Source: Streptomyces rimosus subsp. rimosus
GTDB lineage: Bacteria; Actinomycetota; Actinomycetes; Streptomycetales; Streptomycetaceae
NCBI RefSeq assembly: GCF_000720725.1
Contig: NZ_JOCQ01000181.1
Location: 1 to 7,908 of the forward strand
Length of the DNA: 7,908 bases
Direction of reading: 5' to 3'
The notes beneath the pieces were generated by a model, which was not told the DNA's origin, searched no databases, and saw only the letters and a list, made by a program, of their open reading frames with translations. The translations under genes were made by a program, and so were the position numbers. Of the stretch, positions 1 to 6,604 are shown piece after piece. The number at the start of each line of letters is the position of its first letter. The stretch's first letter is position 1.

Positions 1-55
1 GGGCAGGGGTGAGGTCCGTAGGTGGTGGGGGCAGTGTGGTGCGGTCGGTGGTCAT
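1..55 (-). CDS. comEC: ComEC, N-terminal fragment (DNA internalisation channel), runs off the window
   Basis: An ATG at 55-53 overlaps the comEA stop codon in an ATGA junction and opens a frame that stays open to the window edge (18 codons, beginning MTTDRTTLPPPPTDL). There is no Shine-Dalgarno in the 20 bases upstream, so translation probably depends on coupling to comEA. The visible residues are Pro/Thr-rich and carry no domain. The assignment as ComEC, the polytopic membrane channel that takes in single-stranded DNA, rests on position: comEC follows comEA in most bacteria, including Streptomyces. The short fragment cannot prove it. The frame and overlap are seen directly; the function is inferred from context. 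Confidence 0.7.
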   Translation of the reverse strand, partial: MTTDRTTLPPPPTDLTPA

Positions 56-1416
56 GGCTGGACCAGGGGGCGCAGGTCGGCGAAGCGGCGGTCGCCGATG
101 CCGTTCACGTCGCGGAGCTGTTCCACAGAGGTGAAGCCACCGTGCGCGGTGCGGTATTCGATGATGTGCCGGGCCAGGACGGGGCCGACTCCGGGGAGGG
201 CGTCGAGCTGTTCCGCGGTCGCGGAGTTGAGACTGACGGGGGCGGCTCCGGCGCCCGTACCGCCCGTACCGCCCGTACCGCCCGTACCAGCGGAGGCTCC
301 GGCGCTGCTGGACGATGCGCCGTCGGCCGTCCCGCCTCCGGTCGCCGGCGAGCCGGGTCCGGCGCCCGGGGCCGCTCCGGAGCCCGCACCCTGGCCCGCC
401 GCCCCCGGCACAGCCCCCGCTACCGGTGCGTCCACGGCGATCTGCTCGCCGTCGACCAGCAGCCGCGCCCGGTTCAGCCCGCGGAGGTTCGCGCCGTCCA
501 GCACACCACCCGCCACCCTCAGCGCGTCGGCGACCCGGGATCCGGGTGGCAGCCGGTGGATGCCGGGCCGGTGCACCTTGCCGACGACGTCGACCACGAT
601 GACGCGTCCCGCGACGGCCGGTGGCACACCGCCCGGGGTCGGTGCCGCTGCCTGGGGCTGTGGCGCCGGAGCCGCGGTCAGCGCCGGTGTGGCACGCGCG
701 GCAGCTGGGGCCCGTACGGACTGGGGCCGGGCCGCCCAGAAATGGTGAGCCGCAAGGGCCACGGCCACCAGGAACACCACGACCAGGGCGGCCAGCGCTC
801 TCGGGTCGGTCGCGCATCTCGTCTGTACCCACAGCGGCAGCCGCTCCCGGACGGCGAGGCGTAGCCGGGTGGCGCGTCCGGGGCGGGCTGGGGGTGCGTC
901 CGGCGGGCATCCCTGTGGTGCGTCCGGCGGGCGTTCCTGGGGTGGGCACTCAGGGGGCGAGTGATCCTGGGGCGGGTATTCAGGGGGTGAGTGCTCTTGG
1001 GGCGGGTCCACTGCCGGGGGGCCGCCGTCTCCCGCCGCCTCCGAGCCCACCGGGCGATCCGGTGGGCCCGCCCGACGATCCGGCTCCGGTGGACCCCGGA
1101 ACAGCGCCTCGGCCCGCGCCCGTACCGCCGCCGCAGTTTCCACGCGCCGGGCCGACCTGCCCCACACCCTCATACGTGCCGCTCTGCGGCGGGGAGGGCG
1201 GCCCGGCAGGGAACCAAGAGCGATCCCGGAGCCGAAGTCCGGGTCGAACCCAGCGTTGTGATCGGCGGCCGGGCCCGGGACGGGGCCGGGGCGCTGGCCG
1301 GCAGCGTGGCCGGGCTCAAGTTCGGAGTTGTGGTCGGGTCGGAAGCCGGGATCGCTGTCGGGGTGCTCGGCGGCAGACCCGGTACGGGCAGTTACGGAGA
1401 GTGATCGCTGCGTCAT
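52..1416 (-). CDS. comEA: ComEA-like membrane-anchored DNA-binding protein (SLBB + helix-hairpin-helix)
   Basis: ComEA-family DNA receptor, expected to sit in the cytoplasmic membrane and bind double-stranded DNA for ComEC. With the ATG at 1416 it has 454 residues. Order: a Pro/Gly/Asp-rich N-terminal region of about 190 residues containing a degenerate PPQ(E/D)HSPPE repeat; one transmembrane helix near 208-227 (ALAALVVVFLVAVALAA); an SLBB domain near 271-329 (VVDVVGKVHRPGIHRLPPGSRV); a Gly/Ala/Ser linker near 330-392; and a C-terminal pair of helix-hairpin-helix motifs near 393-454 (LNSATAEQLDALPGVGPVLA, then VNGIGDRR). Codons upstream of the membrane helix show weaker bias, so the start is uncertain. 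Alternatives are ATG 1446 and ATG 1173; the latter would give a more ordinary ComEA length. No start has a convincing Shine-Dalgarno. The gene overlaps comEC by four bases, indicating an operon. Natural competence is not generally established in Streptomyces, so the physiological role is open. Confidence 0.9.
   Translation of the reverse strand: MTQRSLSVTARTGSAAEHPDSDPGFRPDHNSELEPGHAAGQRPGPVPGPAADHNAGFDPDFGSGIALGSLPGRPPRRRAARMRVWGRSARRVETAAAVRARAEALFRGPPEPDRRAGPPDRPVGSEAAGDGGPPAVDPPQEHSPPEYPPQDHSPPECPPQERPPDAPQGCPPDAPPARPGRATRLRLAVRERLPLWVQTRCATDPRALAALVVVFLVAVALAAHHFWAARPQSVRAPAAARATPALTAAPAPQPQAAAPTPGGVPPAVAGRVIVVDVVGKVHRPGIHRLPPGSRVADALRVAGGVLDGANLRGLNRARLLVDGEQIAVDAPVAGAVPGAAGQGAGSGAAPGAGPGSPATGGGTADGASSSSAGASAGTGGTGGTGGTGAGAAPVSLNSATAEQLDALPGVGPVLARHIIEYRTAHGGFTSVEQLRDVNGIGDRRFADLRPLVQP
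253..288. repeat. Four perfect tandem copies of a 9-bp unit inside comEA
   Basis: GCCCGTACC is repeated four times without mismatch. Read in comEA (-) it encodes consecutive Gly-Thr-Gly tripeptides in the linker between the SLBB and helix-hairpin-helix domains. Because the unit is three codons long, gain or loss of copies keeps the frame and only changes linker length. Confidence 0.95.
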
Positions 1417-1486
1417 GCCCACCGACGTTAGACGGCTCGCGGCCATCTCGCTGCGGGGCGTCAAATCCCGGGGATAACCGGCGGGT

Positions 1487-1495
1487 TGTGGATAA
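1487..1495 (-). promoter_or_regulatory. DnaA-box sequence (TTATCCACA) upstream of comEA
   Basis: The - strand reads TTATCCACA, a perfect match to the classical DnaA box. Eighteen bases away the shared heptamer GTTATCC recurs as part of TTATCCCCG (around 1470-1478), a 7/9 match. Both lie 50-80 bases before the comEA start. The match is direct; DnaA binding here is inference, and one nonamer can occur by chance. Confidence 0.45.
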
Positions 1496-1539
1496 CTGCG
1501 TCACCCGGGGGACCGTTTCGGCGCTTCTCCCCCTGTGTT

Positions 1540-1560
1540 GCCCCTGCCCGACAGAGGGGC
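1540..1560 (-). terminator. Possible factor-independent hairpin downstream of degV
   Basis: In degV-sense RNA, GCCCCT (1560-1555) can pair with AGGGGC (1545-1540) around a nine-base loop. There is no U tract, and the hairpin lies about 120 bases after the degV stop. Streptomyces terminators often lack U tracts, so a role is possible but weakly supported. Confidence 0.3.
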
Positions 1561-1653
1561 CAAGCAATCACGCTGCGTGACGGAATCTTCCAGCACATCC
1601 CGTCGCTTCGACACCTCCAGCGCACCCGCCGCACCCGCACCCGAGCATCTTCA

Positions 1654-1681
1654 CCCCAGCCCCACCCCCTCCCCCGCCCCC
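1654..1681 (-). other. Strong G-quadruplex motif starting in the degV stop codon
   Basis: On the - strand (degV-sense) there are five consecutive G runs of 5, 5, 5, 4 and 4 bases, separated by loops of C, A, T and CT. The first run begins with the G of the degV TAG stop. This far exceeds the usual four-run G3 motif. Farther downstream (about 1622-1642) further GGG runs follow in GGGTGC-like units. The motif is seen directly; folding in the cell is inference. Confidence 0.8.
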
Positions 1682-2526
1682 TACCGCGGCGAAACCACAA
1701 CCCCCAACAACCCCGGCCCCGTGTGCGCCCCGATTACTGCGCCCACCTCGCTCACGTGGAGTTCCGCCAGGTCCGGGACGCGGTCCCGTAGGCGGTCGGC
1801 CAGGGCTTCCGAGCGGTCGGGGGCCGCGAGGTGGTGTACGGCGATGTCCACCTGGCCCTCGCCCGCCCGCTCCACGGCGATCTCCTCCAGCCTGGCGATC
1901 GCCTTCGACGCCGTGCGGACCTTTTCCAGGAGATCGATCCGCCCCTCGGCGAGCTGGAGCAGCGGTTTGACCGCGAGCGCCGAGCCGAGCAGTGCCTGCG
2001 CGGCCCCGATCCGGCCGCCCCGGCGCAGGTAGTCGAGGGTGTCCACGTAGAAGTAGGCGGAGGTTTGTTCAGCGCGCTTCTCGGCCGCGGCGACCGCCTC
2101 GTCCAGGCTCCCGCCGGACTCCGCCGCCTCGGCCGCGGCCAGGGCGCAGAAGCCCAGCGCCATCGCGACCATGCCGGTGTCCACGACCCGTACCGGCACG
2201 GGAGCCTCCGCGGCCGCCAGCACCGCCGCGTCGTACGTACCCGAGAACTCCGAGGACAGATGCAGGGACACGATGCTCCGCGCACCCGCCTCGGCGATCT
2301 CCCGGTAGGTGGCGGCGAACGCCTCGGGACTGGGCCGCGATGTCGTCACGTACCGGCGCTTCTGCAGGGCCTGGGCGACCGATCTCGCCGAGATCTCGGT
2401 GCCCTCCTCCAGGGCCTCGTCCCCGAGGACGACGGTGAGCGGTACCGCCGTGATGGCGTGGCGTTGCAGTGCCGCCCGTGGCAGGTAGGCCGTTGAATCG
2501 GTGACGATCGCGACATGGCGGGACAT
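1681..2526 (-). CDS. DegV family fatty-acid-binding protein (FakB-like)
   Basis: A 281-residue protein, the normal length for DegV/FakB proteins, which hold a fatty acid so that a FakA/DAK2 kinase can phosphorylate its carboxylate before transfer to phospholipid synthesis; it is expected to be cytoplasmic. Visible family motifs are VTDST at 8-12, TSRPSP at 62-67, the SSEFSGTY ligand loop at 91-98, VVDTGMVAMALG at 114-125, the highly conserved YVDTLDYLRRGGRIG at 160-174 followed by ALAVKPLL and EKVRTASKA, and GAHTGPGLLGV at 266-276 with the conserved His. The start is fixed by the family N-terminus MSRHVAIVTDST. No Shine-Dalgarno precedes it; instead a -10-like hexamer sits seven bases upstream. 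No fatty-acid kinase is adjacent; it would have to be elsewhere. The family is certain, but the specific ligand and any symbol are not. Confidence 0.95.
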   Translation of the reverse strand: MSRHVAIVTDSTAYLPRAALQRHAITAVPLTVVLGDEALEEGTEISARSVAQALQKRRYVTTSRPSPEAFAATYREIAEAGARSIVSLHLSSEFSGTYDAAVLAAAEAPVPVRVVDTGMVAMALGFCALAAAEAAESGGSLDEAVAAAEKRAEQTSAYFYVDTLDYLRRGGRIGAAQALLGSALAVKPLLQLAEGRIDLLEKVRTASKAIARLEEIAVERAGEGQVDIAVHHLAAPDRSEALADRLRDRVPDLAELHVSEVGAVIGAHTGPGLLGVVVSPR

Positions 2527-2539
2527 GACTGGGAGGTTA
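2527..2539 (-). promoter_or_regulatory. Candidate -10 element and leaderless start of degV
   Basis: TAACCT (2539-2534, - strand) fits TAnnnT and leaves seven bases before the degV ATG at 2526, so transcription would begin at or one base before the A. No Shine-Dalgarno is present. A poor -35 (CTGTCG-like) lies about 18 bases farther up, and a perfect CCGGG-TCG-CCCGG dyad (2541-2553) lies between the two boxes. Confidence 0.4.
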
Positions 2540-2673
2540 TCCGGGTCGCCCGGCCCCCGACAGTGCGGTCCCTTTCATGATCCCTCAGGTTTGGCCAGAG
2601 ATTTGCCAAGAGTCGCCGGTGCGCGTGTCACGGCGCGCCCGCCACGTGCCCGCAGCGCGACGCCTCCCCGGAA

Positions 2674-3450
2674 TCAGGTCGTCCGTTCCGTACGCGGGGC
2701 CTTCTGCCACGGGTACGAGGGCTGCGTCCGCGGGTCACGGGCCGTGATGGCGGGCGTCTCGTCCTCCACGGGACCCCACGACTTCCGCCCGGCCGCGCCT
2801 CCCGAAGCACCGGCGGAAGGACCGGAAGAACCGGAAGAACCAGCCGCGGCTTTGCGCGCCGTCCCCGGTGCTTCCCCGGACGCCTTGAGGCGGTCCTCCA
2901 GCGGCTCCTTCGCCCAGTGCCGCAGCGCGCCGGCCTCCATGTCGATCTGTTCGTTCAGCGCGGCCAGATCGTCGTCCGCGAACTGCCGGGCGCGGTCCCG
3001 GGCGGCCCACCGCAGCGACTCCGCGGAGTGCGTGATGCGCTCCAGCCGCTCGCGCAGCTCCGGCAGCCGGGCCGCGACACTGCCGCGGTCGGGCTCCCGC
3101 TCCAGCCGCTTCAGCTCGTCGTCGAGCTCGTGGCCGTGGGCGCTGAGCCGCTCGAACAGCCCCAGGGACTCCTTCAGCGAGGCGTCCTCCGCGGCACCGG
3201 CGTGCAGCACGTCCTGGGTCGCCCGCATCGACGTACGCAGCGACAGCCGCAGCTGCGCCAGCTCACCGGCCACGCCCGGCTGGGTCAGCTGACGCGCCCT
3301 GAGCGTGGTGTCCTCGACCGTCCGGCGCGCCTGGGCCATGCCGCGGTCCACCCCGCGCTTGGCCGCCTGTACGGCCTTGACCGTGACGAAGACGCCGGCC
3401 GCCACGAACAGTACGAAGAGGAGACCGACGATCGCGATGACGGCTTCCAT
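2674..3450 (-). CDS. Uncharacterised protein with N-terminal membrane anchor and helical coiled-coil-like region
   Basis: A 258-residue protein whose function I do not recognise. Residues 3-24 form one transmembrane helix (AVIAIVGLLFVLFVAAGVFV) directly after the start, followed by a positively charged stretch (KAVQAAKRGVDRG), so the bulk probably faces the cytoplasm with the helix as a signal anchor. Residues about 40-190 are rich in Leu, Glu, Arg and Ala with heptad-like spacing and likely form long amphipathic helices or coiled coil. Residues 195-258 are a Gly/Ser/Pro-rich, probably disordered tail. The ATG at 3450 has a good Shine-Dalgarno, GAGGAG at 3461-3456 with five bases of spacing. 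The gene lies in the same direction as its neighbours, between leuS terminator-like hairpins and a 147-base gap before degV. The topology resembles small scaffolding membrane proteins, but I would not assign a family. Confidence 0.85.
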   Translation of the reverse strand: MEAVIAIVGLLFVLFVAAGVFVTVKAVQAAKRGVDRGMAQARRTVEDTTLRARQLTQPGVAGELAQLRLSLRTSMRATQDVLHAGAAEDASLKESLGLFERLSAHGHELDDELKRLEREPDRGSVAARLPELRERLERITHSAESLRWAARDRARQFADDDLAALNEQIDMEAGALRHWAKEPLEDRLKASGEAPGTARKAAAGSSGSSGPSAGASGGAAGRKSWGPVEDETPAITARDPRTQPSYPWQKAPRTERTT

Positions 3451-3520
3451 GGATTCTCCTCGTCATGACAGCGGCAGGGTGACGGTGGCGCCGGGGCCCG
3501 GCTCTTCCACCGTAAACGCC

Positions 3521-3563
3521 ACGGGCAGGCCGGAGGTTCCTTTCGAACCCCCAACCTGCCCGT
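3521..3563 (-). terminator. leuS downstream hairpin, fully paired only in leuS-sense RNA
   Basis: A 43-base symmetric dyad centred at 3542. The arms ACGGGCAGG/CCTGCCCGT and inner GGTTC/GAACC pair on both strands. The five-base segments between them (3550-3554 and 3530-3534) pair as U.G, U.G, G-C, G-C, G.U only in the - strand RNA. The result is a 19-pair stem with a GAAAG loop about 90 bases after the leuS stop. The bases that follow are not U-rich. Confidence 0.65.
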
Positions 3564-3590
3564 AGTGGTCATCCCTTAGCCGCGCCCACG

Positions 3591-3624
3591 GCGGGCCCGG
3601 CCGCCGGAACCGGCCACGGCCCGC
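3591..3624 (-). terminator. Proximal GC-rich hairpin after leuS
   Basis: Seven pairs (GCGGGCC with GGCCCGC) continue, after a small bulge, into five more (GGCCG with CGGCC) around a seven-base loop. It lies 27 bases after the leuS stop and has no U tract. Together with the 3521-3563 hairpin it suggests a tandem termination region or 3'-end stabiliser. Confidence 0.45.
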
Positions 3625-3651
3625 AGCGCTTCCGCCGCCCGGACCAGCACC

Positions 3652-6540
3652 TTACGCGGGAACGATGTTCACCAGCTTGGGCGCCCGCACGATGACCTTG
3701 CGGATGCCGGCGCCGCCCAGCGCCGCCACGACCGCCGGGTCCGCCAGCGCCGCCGCCTCCAGGTCCGTGTCCGTGACCGACGGCGCGACCTCCAGGCGGG
3801 CCTTGACCTTGCCCTTGATCTGGACGACGCAGGTCACGGTCTCGTCGACCACGTACGCCGGGTCGGCGACCGGGAAGTCCCGGTGGACGACGGAGTCGGT
3901 GTGGCCCAGCTTGCGCCACAGCTCCTCGGCGATGTGCGGGGCCAGCGGCGCGACCAGCAGGACCAGGCGCTCGGCCACCGAGCGCGCGACCGGGCCGCCC
4001 GCCTTCGTCAGGTGGTTGTTCAGCTCCGTCACCTTGGCGATGGCGGTGTTGAACCGCAGGTTGGCCAGGTCCTGGCCGACGCCGTCGATCGCCTTGTGCA
4101 GCGCGCGCAGCGTGTCCTCGTCCGGCTCCGCGTCGACGACGGTGACCTCGCCGGTCGCTTCGTCCACGACGTTGCGCCACAGCCGCTGCAGCAGCCGGTA
4201 CTGGCCGACCACGGCGCGGGTGTCCCACGGCCGCGAGACGTCCAGCGGGCCCATCGCCATCTCGTACAGGCGCAGCGTGTCCGCGCCGTACTCCGCGCAG
4301 ATCTCGTCCGGCGTGACGGCGTTCTTCAGGGACTTGCCCATCTTGCCCAGGACACGGCTGACCTTCTCGCCCTGGTAGTAGTACGCGCCGTCGCGCTCCT
4401 CCACCTCGGCGGCCGGTACGGCGATGCCGCGGCTGTCCCGGTAGACGAACGCCTGGATCATGCCCTGGTTGTACAGCTTGTGGAAGGGCTCCGAGGAGGC
4501 GATGTGCCCCAGGTCGTGCAGCACCTTGGACCAGAAGCGCGCGTACAGCAGGTGCAGCACCGCGTGCTCCTGGCCGCCCACGTACAGGTCGACGCCACCG
4601 GTCGGCTGCCCCTCACGGGGGCCCATCCAGTACTGCTCGATCTCCGGGTCGACCAGCGCCGTGTCGTTGCGCGGGTCGGTGTAGCGCATCTCGTACCAGC
4701 AGGAACCCGCCCAGTTGGGCATGGTGTTGGTCTCGCGGCGGTACTTCTTCGGGCCGTCGCCCAGGTCCAGCTCGACGTTGACCCAGTCCTCGTTGCGGGA
4801 CAGCGGGGTCTCGGGCTGGGTGTCGGCGTCGTCCGGGTCGAAGGTGCGCGGCGAGTAGTCGTCCACCTCGGGCAGTTCCAGCGGCAGCATCGACTCGGGC
4901 AGCGCGTGCGCGACGCCGTCCTCGTCGTAGACGATCGGGAACGGCTCGCCCCAGTAGCGCTGCCGGCTGAACAGCCAGTCGCGCAGCCGGAAGTTGACCG
5001 TGCCCTCGCCGATGCCGTTCGCCGACAGCCACTCGGTGATCTTGATCTTGGCGTCCGGGACGGTCAGGCCGTCCAGCGAGATGTCCGCGCCCGCGATGTC
5101 CGCGCCGGACGAGTTGACGATCTTCGCTTCGTACGAGTCGAAGGCCTCGTCCCAGGTGGCCGGGTCCTGGCCGCGGTCGTCCGACGGCTCGACCACGCAA
5201 CGCATGGGCAGCTCGAAGGCGCGCGCGAAGGCGAAGTCACGGCTGTCGTGCGCCGGGACGGCCATGATCGCGCCGGTGCCGTAGCCCATCAGCACATAGT
5301 CGGCGATGAAGACCGGGACGCGCTCGCCGCTGACCGGGTTGGTCGCGTACGCGCCGGTGAAGACGCCGGTCTTGTCCTTGGCCTCGGCCTGCCGCTCGAC
5401 GTCCGACTTGGCCGCGGCCTGCTTGCGGTACGCGGCGACCGCCTCGGCCGGGGTGCCGTAGCCGCCGGTCCACACCTCATGGGTGCCCTCCGGCCAGGCG
5501 TCCGGGACGATCGAACGCTCGCCGGAGACCAGCTCGTGCTCGGGCGCCAGCACCATGTAGGTGGCGCCGAACAGGGTGTCCTGGCGGGTGGTGAAGACGG
5601 TGATCTTGTCGTCGCCGACCGGGAAGTCCACGCGCGCGCCCTCGGACCGGCCGATCCAGTTGCGCTGCTGCAGCTTGATGGCCTCCGGCCAGTCCAGCCC
5701 GTCCAGGTCCTCCAGCAGGCGGTCCCCGTAGGCGGTGATGCGCATGTTCCACTGGCGCAGCTTGGCCTTGAAGACCGGGAAGTTGCCGCGCTCGGACCGG
5801 CCCTCGGCGGTGACCTCCTCGTTGGCCAGCACGGTGCCCAGGCCGGGGCACCAGTTGACCGGCGCGTCCGAGGCGTACGCCAGGCGGTACTCGCCCAGCA
5901 CCTCGGCGCGCTCGGCGGCGCTCAGCGCGCCCCACGGGCGCCCGTCCGGGGTCGCACGCTCCCCCGCCTCGAACTGCGCCACCAGCTCACTGATCGGCCG
6001 CGCCTTCCCGGCCTCGGCGTCGTACCAGGAGTTGAAGATCTGAACGAAGATCCACTGGGTCCACTTGTAATAGGCCGGGTCGATCGTCTCGACCGACCGG
6101 CGCAGGTCATGGCCCAGACCCAGCCGGCGCAGCTGACGCCGCATGTTGACGATGTTGGCCTCGGTGGAGACCCGGGGGTGGGTGCCGGTCTGTACGGCGT
6201 ACTGCTCGGCGGGCAGCCCGAAGGCGTCGAAGCCCAGGGTGTGCAGCACGTTGTGGCCGGTCATCCGCAGATGGCGGGCGTAGACGTCGGTGGCGATGAA
6301 GCCCAGCGGGTGGCCCACGTGCAGCCCCGCACCCGAGGGGTACGGGAACATGTCCATGATGAACTTCTTGGGCTTGGCCACCAGCTCCGGGTCGCCCGCC
6401 AGGTCGCCCTTCGGGTTCGGGGCCTCGTACGTCCCCTCCGCCTCCCAGAAGTCCTGCCAGCGCTCCTCGATGTCGGCGGCCAGCGCTGCCGTGTAACGGT
6501 GCGGCGCTGCCACCTCGGCAGCCGAAGTCGTCTCGCTCAT
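3652..6540 (-). CDS. leuS: Leucyl-tRNA synthetase
   Basis: Class I aminoacyl-tRNA synthetase that charges tRNA-Leu with leucine in the cytoplasm and hydrolyses mischarged products. It has 962 residues from the ATG at 6540 (MSETTSAAEV), the usual actinobacterial length. Motifs: HIGH box as HVGH at 74-77; CP1 editing domain with the Thr-rich TTRQDT at 317-322 and GYGTGAIMAVPAHDSRD with its conserved Asp at 432; NTMPNWAGSCWY near 605-616; KMSKS box as KMGKS at 733-737; then the anticodon-binding helices and a C-terminal domain ending VNIVPA. Only one Cys remains where many LeuRS have a zinc cluster (VNWCPGLGTVL), and an insert near 175-225 looks lineage-specific. A TTG at 6549 could extend it by three codons but is less likely. 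The Shine-Dalgarno is GAGGA only two bases from the ATG, with a GGAG eleven bases away. Expression is probably controlled by the leader attenuator. Confidence 0.98.
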   Translation of the reverse strand: MSETTSAAEVAAPHRYTAALAADIEERWQDFWEAEGTYEAPNPKGDLAGDPELVAKPKKFIMDMFPYPSGAGLHVGHPLGFIATDVYARHLRMTGHNVLHTLGFDAFGLPAEQYAVQTGTHPRVSTEANIVNMRRQLRRLGLGHDLRRSVETIDPAYYKWTQWIFVQIFNSWYDAEAGKARPISELVAQFEAGERATPDGRPWGALSAAERAEVLGEYRLAYASDAPVNWCPGLGTVLANEEVTAEGRSERGNFPVFKAKLRQWNMRITAYGDRLLEDLDGLDWPEAIKLQQRNWIGRSEGARVDFPVGDDKITVFTTRQDTLFGATYMVLAPEHELVSGERSIVPDAWPEGTHEVWTGGYGTPAEAVAAYRKQAAAKSDVERQAEAKDKTGVFTGAYATNPVSGERVPVFIADYVLMGYGTGAIMAVPAHDSRDFAFARAFELPMRCVVEPSDDRGQDPATWDEAFDSYEAKIVNSSGADIAGADISLDGLTVPDAKIKITEWLSANGIGEGTVNFRLRDWLFSRQRYWGEPFPIVYDEDGVAHALPESMLPLELPEVDDYSPRTFDPDDADTQPETPLSRNEDWVNVELDLGDGPKKYRRETNTMPNWAGSCWYEMRYTDPRNDTALVDPEIEQYWMGPREGQPTGGVDLYVGGQEHAVLHLLYARFWSKVLHDLGHIASSEPFHKLYNQGMIQAFVYRDSRGIAVPAAEVEERDGAYYYQGEKVSRVLGKMGKSLKNAVTPDEICAEYGADTLRLYEMAMGPLDVSRPWDTRAVVGQYRLLQRLWRNVVDEATGEVTVVDAEPDEDTLRALHKAIDGVGQDLANLRFNTAIAKVTELNNHLTKAGGPVARSVAERLVLLVAPLAPHIAEELWRKLGHTDSVVHRDFPVADPAYVVDETVTCVVQIKGKVKARLEVAPSVTDTDLEAAALADPAVVAALGGAGIRKVIVRAPKLVNIVPA

Positions 6541-6604
6541 CGTCCTCAAAGCTCCATCGGTCGTCTCTGCCTGCGGCTACTGCGAGAAGTGCGAATTTCT
6601 GCGG

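Larger units (their letters stand above)
1417..1680. other. Non-coding interval between degV and comEA
   Basis: This 264-base interval shows no convincing gene. Reading on the - strand from degV to comEA it holds a G-run array (1654-1681), a small perfect hairpin (TCACG/CGTGA, 1568-1580), a GCCCCT/AGGGGC hairpin (1540-1560), a DnaA-box sequence with a near copy beside it (about 1470-1495), and a TTGACG hexamer (1464-1459) that could be a -35 for comEA. No matching -10 stands at the usual distance from TTGACG. A TAACGT hexamer (1430-1425) lies eight bases before the chosen comEA ATG. Confidence 0.6.

Noticed and set aside
22..864. Long open frames on the + strand opposite comEA
   Set aside because: Composition is Arg/Gly/Pro-dominated with no domain, and the opposite strand carries clear SLBB and helix-hairpin-helix motifs.
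1417..1464. TTG at 1464 as the comEA start
   Set aside because: Two in-frame ATG codons (1446, 1416) follow closely, there is no Shine-Dalgarno before the TTG, and codon bias is weak there.
1621..1642. GCACCC-type short repeats as a CRISPR or tandem array
   Set aside because: Only three imperfect six-base units without spacers; they look like an extension of the neighbouring G/C-run tract.
3535..3549. GGTTC-CTTTC-GAACC looks like a tRNA T-arm
   Set aside because: The loop has five bases instead of seven, lacks the TTCGA pattern, and no acceptor, D or anticodon stems surround it. It is the inner part of the leuS terminator stem.
6541..6549. TTG at 6549 as the leuS start
   Set aside because: The ATG at 6540 gives the MSET-type N-terminus I expect for Streptomyces LeuRS; TTG would add only MRT and has its GGAG just two bases away.
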